Assembly: GCF_014695575.1 (NCBI RefSeq)
Contig: NZ_JACJOO010000078.1
Span: 1 to 64,000, forward strand
Length of the DNA: 64,000 bases
Direction of reading: 5' to 3'
DNA from: Leptolyngbya sp. FACHB-8
Lineage (GTDB): Bacteria > Cyanobacteriota > Cyanobacteriia > Elainellales > Elainellaceae
Position numbers and translations under genes: made by a program
Shown: one piece after another, positions 34,901-42,458 of the stretch
Layout: the number at the start of each line of letters is the position of its first letter
Numbering within the stretch: the stretch's first letter is position 1
The notes under the pieces: model-generated
What the model was told of the DNA's origin: nothing
Databases searched by the model: none
Seen by the model: only the letters and a program-made list of their open reading frames with translations

Positions 34901-35597
34901 AGTTGATTCGACAATTCGCTTTTGGTGTATGAAAACTGGAAATCCAGTACATACGGTTGTGCTGCCAGAAGGCTCAACTTGTGTATTGACGATCGCATTC
35001 CACCCGCACGGGCAAATCTTTGCCAGTGGTAGTGATGATGGCTTAGTGCGATTGTGGGATGATACCTCTAAAACCGTGTTGCGAGAATTGTCGGGTCATA
35101 CGGCTTATCCCTGGTGCTTGACGTTTCATCCGCAAGGAGAACTGCTTGCCAGCGGCGCACACGACGGAACCGTGAAACTTTGGGAGGTCAGTTCTGGGAA
35201 CTGCGTGGCGACCTTCAGCGAGTTGTCTGGCGTGCCGATGTCGGTCAGCTTTAGCCCGGATGGAGAGTTGCTGGCAGTGGGGTGCGATCGCACCATCTAC
35301 ATCTGGGATGTCTCCACACGCCAATGTGTGAAGCAACTGGAAGGACATAGCAATGTTGTGTCCTCAGTGGTGTTCCATCCCAATCGAAGCTCTACGTTGA
35401 TCAGTGCAAGTTACGACGAAACCATTCGCTTTTGGGATATCGAAGCCGGTGAATGTCTGAAAATTTTGCGTCCCGAGCGGCTCTATGAAGGCATGAACAT
35501 TCAGGGAGTGACAGGTTTAAGCAACGGCCAGAAAGCCGTATTAGAACAGTTGGGAGCGATCGAAGAGAATTTTCAGAATGGCCTGTCCGAAATATAG
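31932..35597 (+). CDS. STAND NTPase: HTH - NB-ARC - WD40 (1221 aa)
   Basis: N-terminal ~90 residues form the HTH-like domain seen in cyanobacterial vWA-MoxR-associated proteins (LSPVEIAILSGSWQGQTYEE, then SYLKRYAGPKLW). An NB-ARC ATPase follows, with P-loop GMGGIGKSAL (~164-173), Walker B LIILDN and a winged-helix tail to ~480. A short pentapeptide-like stretch (ADLTGADLSGLTLRQADL, ~548-565) leads into fourteen WD40 repeats to ~1190, most ending in LWD or similar (for example IALWDCATGEC), enough for two seven-blade propellers. STAND proteins are signal-activated switches, and some act in antiphage defence. No effector domain is obvious, so the output is unknown. Start at ATG 31932. Confidence 0.92.
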   Translation: MNVEKGFEVANAIVVAKTRRRLSPVEIAILSGSWQGQTYEEIARSTNYAASYLKRYAGPKLWQLLSDVLGEEVSKTNFRASLEHYWRQGNQEVGEVARELENQQARTQEAGKQVSEDRVDFFTTVPCVDWGEAPDVSHFYGRTSELDTLKQRILQDRCRLVNILGMGGIGKSALSVKFAEEIQDQFTHVIWRSLRNAPPLETLLGDLVPFLSNQQETKLGLSQLLNCLRHSRCLIILDNLETILDARQVGQFRSGFEAYGELVKAVAEARHQSCLVLTSREKPAEIVILEGEQSAVRSMKLDGSPEAAQFIIQAKQLIGTAAQKHLLAEHYSNSPLALKIVATSIQELFDSHIEDFLQEDTLVFNGIRRLLDQQFSRLSALEQSIMYWLAIHREWTGIAELQTDIVPVIRKDQLLESLESLRFRCLIEQQGSCFTQQPVVMEYVTEKLLTIAQHEIEQQTLQILKTHALLKAEAVDYIRESQRQLILEPLMGRLMTQLGNGDAIEYHLRQLIRQCQQASVQRPQGEIAPPDDYVAGNLLNLLSHLKADLTGADLSGLTLRQADLTDTPLHQVNLSNTHLSHTRFAESITDILGVAVSSDGTLVAMTGLNGMVFLYDLRTGQWVNSWSAHQGWTLMVVFTADGKTFFTGSHDQRIAQWDVATGQCLHQWQTDSPVWRLALSADGQWLASGHEDQTARLWHLQTKQQLKVLNHPGSVRGLAFHPQTHHLATGGSDHTIALWDCATGECLVTFVGHKNIIWDVSFSSRGNYLASASSDGSVKLWNSKTGECLHTLQADFEPSNRTQIQQVNRVRFSPDDRLLACACHDSTVRLWDVASGKLLRTLQGHRAGIWSLAFSPQGDTLISGGESAQVKIWQVESGRCMRTLQGEPSGHHTIALNPIGTLLVSGGDDAQLRLWSVATGTCLRSFAGHGMKIMTSAVHPEAERIVTGGLEGLVKLWDFQGHCLHTFKAHESWIFGVIFHPTQPLVASCGVDSTIRFWCMKTGNPVHTVVLPEGSTCVLTIAFHPHGQIFASGSDDGLVRLWDDTSKTVLRELSGHTAYPWCLTFHPQGELLASGAHDGTVKLWEVSSGNCVATFSELSGVPMSVSFSPDGELLAVGCDRTIYIWDVSTRQCVKQLEGHSNVVSSVVFHPNRSSTLISASYDETIRFWDIEAGECLKILRPERLYEGMNIQGVTGLSNGQKAVLEQLGAIEENFQNGLSEI

Positions 35598-35848
35598 AAG
35601 GGAAAGAAAAAGGACGGTGGAACAGAGTTTTTGGTTTTGTCGCAAGAATTTTTAATGACGAGTGCTCCATATCATTTGTTCCTACTGCCAAGGTGTTTTT
35701 GTTGAGGCATGGGCGATCGCTCAGTCCTTGCGTTCTACCGTATCTACAACCCTTTAAATCTGCCAAGTATTTATACTTATTGCAATTAAGTCATAGATAA
35801 AATTCAATAGTCTAAAGGCTTTCTATAGATTTCTTCCTGGCTCAGTCC

Positions 35849-36025
35849 ATGAATCCCTATTCGCCAGGTCCGCAAAGTAGCCTCTCTCACTGGTTCACCC
35901 GCTATCATGAAGCTTGTGCCGCGATCGCCCGATATGTAGCCAGCATGTCAATAGATGACCCGGAGCTACAACAACTGATTGTTCAATGGCGATCTATTCA
36001 GCAAGAGCGCAGCCAGGGTGAGTAA
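35849..36025 (+). CDS. Small hypothetical protein (58 aa)
   Basis: ATG 35849 to TAA 36023-36025. The peptide (MNPYSPGPQSSLSHWFTRYH, then EACAAIARYVASMSIDDPEL) has a normal codon mix, a likely amphipathic helix and a basic C-terminus. No clear ribosome-binding site. I do not recognise it; it may be a real small cyanobacterial gene. Confidence 0.35.
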   Translation: MNPYSPGPQSSLSHWFTRYHEACAAIARYVASMSIDDPELQQLIVQWRSIQQERSQGE

Positions 36026-36266
36026 GACGTCCTGTTCTTGTTTTTTGTTAGCAATTTTGTTTGGTTTTGGTGGAGAGCGATCGCCCTATAGCCTTCCCAG
36101 CCAGAGGTATAGCAGAAAATGCTTAGGTCGGTTTACTCTGTTTGCACAAGCTTTCCCTGTGTTTTTTAAAGCTTAAGTTCGAGCCCTATTCCTTCTATTC
36201 GTTCATTAGGAGGCAAGTTCTTGCAAGACCTAACGTGGCTTATTAACCTTCCTCCAGCAGCGCGGG

Positions 36267-36482
36267 AATGACTTTAGCTGGCTAGCTGCTCTTCCTCCTC
36301 AGAACCGCAAAACGTCTGGTTTTGTGGATTGTTACCTGAATTCCTTGGCAGCTCCTCGCCTACCCGACGATGAATTTTACATGCGTGGGTGGAATGAAGC
36401 TCAGATGTTAGGCATTAGAGCAGGAGACAATCAGTTGAGGAATTCTCTCCTCTCTTCCCAGGAATCAGGCTGTGGGCTTTGA
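36267..36482 (+). pseudogene. Paralogous remnant of the small SFSWLA protein
   Basis: Reads DFSWLAALPPQNRKTSGFVD, then APRLPDDEFYMRGWNEAQ, closely matching the intact 61-residue gene at 40711 (SNFSWLADLPPRNRKSAGFV...). There is no in-frame ATG before an upstream stop: the start seems to have been lost, with NDF where the intact copy has MSNF. The frame then runs on to a TGA at 36480-36482. Confidence 0.65.
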
Positions 36483-36564
36483 CGCAGCTGATTCCAGGTT
36501 TAGTATGGCTTTGAAAATCCCAATGACCACTGCCTTTTGTTGTAATATTCCTTATCAATACTCT

Positions 36565-36639
36565 GGACAGTTTTTCTGAAACCGTTGATTTTGCGTGCGC
36601 GAAGCGCACGCAAAATCAACGGTTTCAGAAAAACTGTCC
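36565..36639. repeat. 75-base perfect hairpin
   Basis: A 36-base arm starting GGACAGTTTTTCTGAAACCG (36565-36600) is mirrored without mismatch at 36604-36639 around the three-base loop GAA. No duplication of target bases is evident. Same style as the other palindromes here, with a GCGTGCGC tip. Confidence 0.8.
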
Positions 36640-36907
36640 GAACTAATGCTTATGCAGCCGAACTCAGCTTGATTGAACGTTGAGGGTGAGTAGCAAAGTA
36701 GTAGAATCCCCCAATATTTTCGCGGGTTTTTGCCGTAGCAATATGGTTTAGGGGATGGGATGATGACAATTAAGACAATATTTAACGGGATTAGCTTGCT
36801 CGGTCATACGGGTGAGCTTTTTATTAGGCACCGTACTCGAAAAAACGGACCGATGGTGCCCGCTACGGTGAGTCATTTGGTGAGGCGATCGCCATCCACC
36901 CTCAGTT

Positions 36908-37226
36908 ATGTTGCAAAAACTGGTGAGTGGTAAGGAGATTTCTGAGAAACAATATCCCCATTATTTGGAAAAAAGGCGCGGCGAAGCCGCGCCTTTTTCC
37001 AAATAATGGGGAAGTTCTTATCTGGAAATCTTCTAAGGTAAATGGTCCTGAGGTCTGCCGAACCATTCGCTTGCACACGGACCGTAGTCGTTTTTTTGTT
37101 GAGTTCGAGGGATTACCAGCGGCGGGTGAAGCGGAACGTCAGCTGGCTTTGTTTCTGGGTGAAGGCAGTCCCTTGAAGTTATCGTTTAATCGCTTAGAAT
37201 TAGCTTGCAGGGTTTGTAGCAACTGA
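36908..37226 (+). pseudogene. Small gene interrupted by element A2 (71-codon original)
   Basis: Starting at ATG 36908 the frame reads MLQKLVSG; element A2 then inserts. Deleting 36934-37036 (element plus one TAA) gives MLQKLVSGKVNGPEVCRTIR, continuing through HTDRSRFFVEFEGLPAAGEA to CRVCSN, a smooth 71-residue protein. The 103-base insertion shifts the frame. The original stop at 37224-37226 is one base before the transglutaminase-like gene, so the two were probably translationally linked. The family is not recognised. Confidence 0.65.
36934..37033. mobile_element. Palindromic MITE-like element, family A copy 2 (100 bp)
   Basis: Same orientation and sequence as A1 except a few bases, with one T fewer in the right arm. 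It is flanked by TAA at 36931-36933 and 37034-37036. The right end has CTTC in place of CTCC, so one terminal base is mutated. It interrupts a small gene upstream of the transglutaminase-like gene. Confidence 0.9.
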
Positions 37227-37227
37227 T

Positions 37228-37854
37228 ATGGAAGAATATCTAAAAGCTAGTGAAGTTATTGATTGGCAACATCTCGAAGTCGTTGAGCTTGCCAAACAAA
37301 TTGCATCAGGGCATCAAACATCAACGGCGATCGCAAAAGCATGCTTCGAGTGGGTGCGAGATGAAATTCATCACAGCGTTGACTATCAAATGAACCCTGT
37401 AACTTGTCGCGCTTCTGATGTTCTTAAATACAAAACCGGTTATTGCTATGCTAAGAGCCATTTGCTAGCAGCATTACTACGGGCAAACCGGATTCCCACA
37501 GGATTTTGCTATCAGCGGTTGAGTATTGATGATAAAGGTGCCCCATACAGCCTACATGGCTTCAACGCTATCTACCTACCTGAACTTGGTTGGTATCGCG
37601 TTGATGCAAGGGGCAACAAAGAAGGAGTGAATGCTCAATTTTCTCCTCCTCAAGAACAGCTAGCGTTTGAGATTCAGTTTCCTCAAGAGGCGGATTTTCA
37701 CGCAATTCTTTCTGAGCCACTTCGGATCGTCGTAGAGGCGTTACAAGCACAAGCTACGTGGGACGGCATGCTTCAGAATCTTCCAGACATTTCGTTGGAG
37801 TCTGCAAAGGATTATGGTCTTGTGATGGATAGTGAGCAGGTACCAGTCAGCTAA
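37228..37854 (+). CDS. Transglutaminase-like cysteine peptidase-fold protein (208 aa)
   Basis: Carries the transglutaminase-like core with its Cys-His-Asp triad in order: TGYCYAKSHLLAALLRA (Cys ~73), YSLHGFNAIYL (His ~112) and WYRVDARGN (Asp ~127). The helix before the Cys and the YLPELGW strand are typical. Proteins of this type are proteases or amidases in bacteria. No signal peptide, so cytoplasmic. It follows the disrupted 71-codon gene by one base and may now be poorly translated if it depended on coupling. Confidence 0.85.
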   Translation: MEEYLKASEVIDWQHLEVVELAKQIASGHQTSTAIAKACFEWVRDEIHHSVDYQMNPVTCRASDVLKYKTGYCYAKSHLLAALLRANRIPTGFCYQRLSIDDKGAPYSLHGFNAIYLPELGWYRVDARGNKEGVNAQFSPPQEQLAFEIQFPQEADFHAILSEPLRIVVEALQAQATWDGMLQNLPDISLESAKDYGLVMDSEQVPVS

Positions 37855-38156
37855 CAATATGCTCTGGAGCCGACGGGGTCAAGAAATTTGGGTAAGTATT
37901 TGCTTTGTTTCCTAATTGACGATACATCGATTTGCCCAAAGTGCTCCAATCCTGCTGCAACTGCCGCTTGCACCTGAGCCTCGTCGGTAATATCGAGGCT
38001 GAGCGTCAATACATTTGGGTTCGACTCGAATTGACTCAGATCAGTCTTTTTGCGGGCGGTTGCAATTAATTGGTCTCCTGCTGCCAAAACGGCTTTCGCG
38101 ATTTCGGCACCAATTCCACGAGAAGCACCTGTAATGAACCATGTTTTCTGAGTCAT
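37851..38156 (-). pseudogene. Short-chain dehydrogenase, N-terminal fragment
   Basis: The first ~78 residues are a normal SDR nucleotide-binding start (MTQKTWFITGASRGIGAEIA, then LTLSLDITDEAQV). After EHFGQIDV the sequence becomes unrelated (SSIRKQSKYLPKF) and stops at 101 residues; the YxxxK active site and the rest (about 150 residues) are missing. It is divergent from the araC-type gene, the common arrangement of a regulator and its target, but the target is broken. Confidence 0.8.
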
Positions 38157-38374
38157 CTGTCTATCTCCTTTATTGCCTTATTCTTGCATTGCCTTTTGGC
38201 ATGGGTTCATCATAGGTTTTAGGCAAAAGGTTCTAAATACACAAACTTTGCAGATTATTGCCTAATCTTCTCGAACAGGAGGAGAGTGTTCAAAAGAATT
38301 CTCTATAATAGGCACAGCAAAACGATCAGAGAAATATCTTACAATCCCTCACAAAGCGTTTACGAGGACCTGGT

Positions 38375-39295
38375 ATGGCAGATGAATTCCTAAAGCGCGA
38401 GACTACGATTGATGCCTGTCAGAAACTGGCCCAATTAGTGGACCGCCATACCCATGGCAGAGGAAACGGCATCCATTCAACGGCGATCGCTCAGTTGGAA
38501 TTGATGCGGGAATCTGTGGCTCCTACGGCGCTCCGCGCTGTGTATGAACCAACGCTTTGTATTATTCTTCAGGGCAGGAAAGAAACTTTACTGGGACAGG
38601 AAACCTATCACTATGGTGCGGCTCAATATATTGTTGTCACTGTAGATCTGCCGCTAAGTGGAAATATTGTCGAAGCGACACCGGACCAGCCGTATCTATG
38701 CTTTAAGTTAAACCTGGACGCGACTGAGCTTTGGCATATTATCGACCAACTTCAGCGCAGTCCCAATCAAAAAGAAAGTTCAGTGAGAGGCTTATTTGTA
38801 AGCGATGCCAATACCCGATTGATTGAGTGTGCTACCCGGCTCACACGGCTTCTAGATACGCCCGAGGATATTCCATTCCTGGCACCGATGATGATTCGCG
38901 AAATCTATTACCGTCTATTAATGGGCGACCAGAATGAAGCAGTCTGGCAGATTGCGACCTCCGGCAGCTATATGCAGCGCATTGCCGAGGTGATTAAACA
39001 GATCAAAACTGAGTTTACAAAACCATTGAGCATGGAGGATTTAGCAAAGCAAGCGAGGATGTCTTCTGCCTCATTTCATCGGCACTTTAAGGCAGTGACC
39101 TCAATGAGTCCATTGCAATATCAAAAGCAGTTGAGGTTATTGGAAGCCCGTCGCCTGATGCTGGCTGAAGATGTGGATGCAACCCGTGCCGCGTATCAAG
39201 TGGGTTATGAGAGCCCTTCTCAGTTCAATCGCGAATACTCTCGCATGTTTGGTGCGCCACCGAAGAAGGATGTTGATCGTTTACGAGTTGCCTGA
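38375..39295 (+). CDS. AraC-family transcriptional regulator (306 aa)
   Basis: GAGGA precedes ATG 38375. Residues ~20-190 are the AraC N-terminal cupin-type sensing domain (YEPTLCIILQGRKETLLG, YIVVTVDLPLSG). Residues ~200-300 contain the two helix-turn-helix units (MEDLAKQARMSSASFHRHFK; AYQVGYESPSQFNREYSRMF). This subgroup (AraC_N type) often controls a divergent SDR or aldo-keto reductase; here the divergent SDR at 37851-38156 is truncated. Element B2 lies just after the stop codon. Confidence 0.92.
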   Translation: MADEFLKRETTIDACQKLAQLVDRHTHGRGNGIHSTAIAQLELMRESVAPTALRAVYEPTLCIILQGRKETLLGQETYHYGAAQYIVVTVDLPLSGNIVEATPDQPYLCFKLNLDATELWHIIDQLQRSPNQKESSVRGLFVSDANTRLIECATRLTRLLDTPEDIPFLAPMMIREIYYRLLMGDQNEAVWQIATSGSYMQRIAEVIKQIKTEFTKPLSMEDLAKQARMSSASFHRHFKAVTSMSPLQYQKQLRLLEARRLMLAEDVDATRAAYQVGYESPSQFNREYSRMFGAPPKKDVDRLRVA

Positions 39296-39301
39296 GGATT
39301 A

Positions 39302-39403
39302 GGAGATTTCCAGTAATGAAATTACCCCCCAGAATGTTGGTGCTTTGCCCGCTTCGCGGGCAAAGCACCAACATTCTGGGTAAATTCTTATGCAGAAACC
39401 TCC
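39302..39403. mobile_element. Palindromic MITE-like element, family B copy 2 (102 bp)
   Basis: Nearly identical to B1 and flanked by TTA at 39299-39301 and 39404-39406. In the hairpin, B1's GTGCTGTGCCCGC becomes GTGCTTTGCCCGC, and the mirrored arm changes to match. It inserted four bases after the araC-type gene's stop. Confidence 0.9.
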
Positions 39404-39589
39404 TTAACGGTGGAGCGATCGCTGAGATTAACGTTAAGCTGAGCGGTTCTGCACATAACAAGCCCTGCTGCACTGGAACGAATCTGAGCGATCGTTGAGC
39501 TGCAACCATCGCTGCGTCCGGCGAGTAGGAACGTTAGCTACGACGCACAAATCCCTCCGATGATTACAACACCAGACATCACTTTCTAG

Positions 39590-40285
39590 CTACTGGGTAA
39601 CTATCGCTGTTGGAAACGTCGGTTCGATGGTTGAGGGAAGATGCCCTGTTTTCACATAAATTAAGGCACCCGATTGGCTAAAGGGAGTGTGACGGCTACC
39701 GCTGGGGTTACGCAGCCAGGTTCCCCTGGGATACACCCCAAATTCATCCTCAAACACTCCATCCAGGACGAAGATTTCCTCTCCGCCAAGATGGCTATGA
39801 TGCTTAAACTGAGTACCCGGTGTCCACTTCACCAGGGCTACATTTTCAGACCCAAAACTGTGAAGTGGCATTACCTCTAGCCCGTCTACCAAGCCAGGAA
39901 ACCAGCCGGCTTGGTTCGTATTAATGACAACTCGCTGCTGATCATGTGGGTGCATTTGCCAAAGTTTGACCAGAATCGTTGTGCCATTTTGGCTGAATGG
40001 CGTGTGAGTGGAACCGACGGGATTGCGAATATACGTTCCAGCAGGATAGTCTCCATATTCATCGGAGAAAGTTCCTTCTAAAACAAAAAACTCTTCCCCA
40101 CCCCCATGGTTGTGGGCTGAGAAATGGCTATTTGGCCCATATCGGACGATGGACGTAGCACGAGCAACCTCCTCCCCATCCCGCTCCAGCATTCGTCGCT
40201 GGACACCGGGCATGGGAGAGTCAATCCAGGGAAGTTCTTCACTGGGGATGACCACTCGCTGGCTCAAGTCTGCATGTAATTTCAT
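39590..40285 (-). CDS. Bicupin protein, ChrR-like cupin repeats (231 aa)
   Basis: Two cupin repeats, each with a metal-binding cluster: HNHGGGEEFFVLEG (~78-91) and HHSHLGGEEIFVLDG (~181-195). Each is followed by a GTxxRNPxGSxHTPFS strand. This matches the ChrR-type cupin family, here without the N-terminal anti-sigma zinc domain, so it is likely a metal-binding enzyme or sensor rather than an anti-sigma factor. It starts where a broken SDR gene ends, suggesting a former SDR-cupin operon. Confidence 0.85.
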   Translation of the reverse strand: MKLHADLSQRVVIPSEELPWIDSPMPGVQRRMLERDGEEVARATSIVRYGPNSHFSAHNHGGGEEFFVLEGTFSDEYGDYPAGTYIRNPVGSTHTPFSQNGTTILVKLWQMHPHDQQRVVINTNQAGWFPGLVDGLEVMPLHSFGSENVALVKWTPGTQFKHHSHLGGEEIFVLDGVFEDEFGVYPRGTWLRNPSGSRHTPFSQSGALIYVKTGHLPSTIEPTFPTAIVTQ

Positions 40286-40553
40286 CGTTTGGTTTTCCTG
40301 AAAAGTGAGTGCACAGCCGGAGACACCGCATTCACGCGGATGCCTTGACTCGCAAGTTCCATGGCGAGGTGTTGTGTCAGGGAGTGAAGTCCTGACTTTT
40401 GCAATTCGGTGACGGCTGCCTGGAGTTTTTCGGCTCGTTTACCAATCAAGACGACAGAACCGTCCCCTTGCAACAGCAATTGAGCGACACTTTTGCCAAT
40501 GCCACTGGTGCCACCCATCACAATCAGTTTTTGTCCTTCAAATGGCTGATCAT
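40282..40553 (-). pseudogene. Short-chain dehydrogenase with frameshift and internal deletion
   Basis: A good AGGAGG lies seven bases before ATG 40553, but the frame fails after nine codons; a one-base change near the start shifts it. In the next frame the protein continues FEGQKLIVMGGTSGIGKSVA, then LIGKRAEKLQAAVTEL. It then jumps to SLTQHLAMELASQGIRVNAV, the region after the active site. About 100 central residues, including the Ser and Tyr-x3-Lys active-site residues, are deleted. Confidence 0.8.
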
Positions 40554-40710
40554 AAGATTACCTCCTGGAGAATGGAATAATAATTACTCCAGTTACTTTT
40601 GTCACCCTAAAAAAGGGGGGTTTCCGGTATGAAATAGGAGTAAAACCACGGTAAGTATTCTCACTCTAAAAAATGTAATCTGGAATACGTTCCTGATAAA
40701 TGGGGTTGAA

Positions 40711-40896
40711 ATGAGTAACTTTAGCTGGCTAGCTGATCTTCCTCCTCGGAACCGCAAATCAGCGGGTTTTGTAGACCATTACCTTAATTCTTTCGCATCC
40801 CCTCGACTGCCCCATGATGAAGCCTATATGCGTGGGTGGGATGAGGCCAAAGGAATAGGCGCTAGAGCTCAGCACACACAAATTACTGCCCACTAA
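40711..40896 (+). CDS. Small conserved-looking protein (61 aa)
   Basis: MSNFSWLADLPPRNRKSAGF, then ASPRLPHDEAYMRGWDEAKG. A decayed paralogue at 36267 shares most of this sequence, which shows that the frame is a real gene rather than chance. No membrane segment or metal motif. GGGG upstream is a weak ribosome-binding site. The family name is unknown to me. Confidence 0.65.
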   Translation: MSNFSWLADLPPRNRKSAGFVDHYLNSFASPRLPHDEAYMRGWDEAKGIGARAQHTQITAH

Positions 40897-41144
40897 CCCT
40901 ACATTTGCTCTTGACAGCTGGGTTTTGGGCGATCGCTCCTGCCTCCTCCAACACCAAGGGCTGGCTCAACCCCGGCCCGATGCCACATCTACAATCGGCT
41001 GGAGAAACTGAGTCAACAAACAGAACTCCTCAGATCTGAAATATTGGCAGAAATCGTCGAAATTCTTGCAAGGCCCTCAAACGGGAAAGAGTAGCGATCG
41101 CTGAAACAAACGGTAGGCGATAAATCCTCCATGGGAAATGGCAA

Positions 41145-41435
41145 ATGTGGCAGTGGCTGCAAACTTTGCAAAGCACAATCTATAGGCGCAAAACATTAGT
41201 CAAAGCACCACCAAAAACATTGCTTCATACTGCCCATCGAGCAGTGGTTACTCAAGTTCTGTCTGATTCACTGGCTGTTGATGTGTCAGAGTCCAGCTTG
41301 TTTTATCGTTCCATTGAGGGTAAAGTTATCTGCCGCTCGATTGTATCGGGTGACATTCGATGGGAATCAATAGATGATGCTTACCCTTTGCGTGTGAGCG
41401 ACAAGGGCTCAAAACCTTTTGTAATGACTTATTAG
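41145..41435 (+). CDS. Hypothetical protein (96 aa)
   Basis: An open frame with a basic N-terminus (MWQWLQTLQSTIYRRKTLVK) and a mixed C-terminal half (VSESSLFYRSIEGKVICRSI). The codon mix is unremarkable, and no clear ribosome-binding site or family pattern is seen. It may be genuine, but support is thin. Confidence 0.3.
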   Translation: MWQWLQTLQSTIYRRKTLVKAPPKTLLHTAHRAVVTQVLSDSLAVDVSESSLFYRSIEGKVICRSIVSGDIRWESIDDAYPLRVSDKGSKPFVMTY

Positions 41436-41477
41436 CGATCGCCCTTCCACCCCCTAAACCATCCTCTGACCGGAAGT

Positions 41478-41735
41478 TTAGTAGCCGACCCTTTTTTCTC
41501 CATACTTTTCCAGCAGTTCAGCAATGAGGGAATCTTTCCCAACTGCACGCCACGTTTCGTATTTATAGCGCTCCGTACGCGAGAAGCTGTTATGAAGCTC
41601 TTCTCCACATTGCACTGTGAGGAGCCGATCCAGGGGCGGTTCAACGTCCTCCTGCTCAACAGAGTATAGATCAGTTCCAACAACCCACCCGCCAGGGGTA
41701 AGGTGCCACTCTCGGCAACTGCGACTTACAGACAT
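41478..41735 (-). CDS. Hypothetical protein (85 aa)
   Basis: ATG 41735 follows AAAGGGTG. The sequence is well formed: REWHLTPGGWVVGTDLYSVE, then PLDRLLTVQCGEELHNSFS, and a charged tail ending EKRVGY. Trp-, Gly- and Tyr-rich, cytoplasmic, no known family. An overlapping frame on the same strand (41432-41683) is less protein-like and was not called. Confidence 0.5.
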   Translation of the reverse strand: MSVSRSCREWHLTPGGWVVGTDLYSVEQEDVEPPLDRLLTVQCGEELHNSFSRTERYKYETWRAVGKDSLIAELLEKYGEKRVGY

Positions 41736-41859
41736 TGAACCGCACCCTTTTCCAGTAAATTTCAGTATCTTACCCTGCCCCTAATCGGTAAGGCAGCGGC
41801 GCGATCGCTATTCATTGTACCAAAGGTGAGAATAGCAGCTTGGCTAACCATGATGATTA

Positions 41860-41991
41860 CAGCAATTCTCAGTATGGGCATCAAAGCCAAGAGTTCACGC
41901 CCTACGGGCGTGAACTCTTGGCTTTGATGCCCGAAAACCGCGCGCCAAAGGCGCGCGGTTTTCGGGCCTGATTTCAAAATGAGAATTGCTG
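41860..41991. mobile_element. Twin-hairpin MITE-like element, family D copy 2 (132 bp)
   Basis: Perfect CAGCAATTCTCA/TGAGAATTGCTG ends, flanked by the 9-base repeat TGATGATTA at 41851-41859 and 41992-42000. Two perfect hairpins: arms ATCAAAGCCAAGAGTTCACG and GCCCGAAAACCGCGCGCC. Inverted relative to D1 with the same length and layout. Confidence 0.9.
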
Positions 41992-42000
41992 TGATGATTA

Positions 42001-42458
42001 ACAACAATGTAGAAAATATCCGTAATAGAGAAAAATTACTTCATAATACAGGTGCGCTCTTAACCTGGTACTGTGGTGTGTCGCCTCGCCAGAACTCTGA
42101 CCGTAAGAACAAATCTCTACAAGTTTCTAATCGGGTTTCCGGCCTCTCGCCTCTCGCCCCTTTGCGGCACCTAACTCATACGAAGGAGCTTCGCAGCCTC
42201 AAGTGGCTCTGGCGGGCAGTAACCCTTTAGCCAATATTTGGCTACTGAATCCCGAACGCGCTCTACAGATGCCGATTCGACCAAAGCTCATTATCGGTGC
42301 TGTTGGGGATAAGTGGCTTCTTAACTTCCTAATTTGCCTGGTATTGATTCTGCTGAATTTATAAGCTATCTGCATACAGCGCTTTACTTCAATTGAACAA
42401 CCAGCCAAAACTGCAAATTTAAAAGAAGTGCCAGAAATTTTTGAATAGGAACAAAATT
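42001..42458. other. Intergenic with a membrane-protein-like fragment
   Basis: From ~42135 to 42363 one + frame reads APNSYEGASQPQVALAGSNP, then LLNPERALQMPIRPK and a hydrophobic end (WLLNFLICLVLILLNL) to a TAA. There is no start codon before an upstream stop, so it is probably the 3' part of a lost membrane or periplasmic protein. A decayed family E end (TACAGCGCTTTACTT) follows near 42375. Confidence 0.35.

Noticed and set aside
36760-36933. A 57-codon + frame (MMTIKTIFNGISLLGHTGEL...) ending at the A2 insertion
   Set aside because: No ribosome-binding site or family match, and it overlaps the better-supported start at 36908. It is kept only as a possibility.
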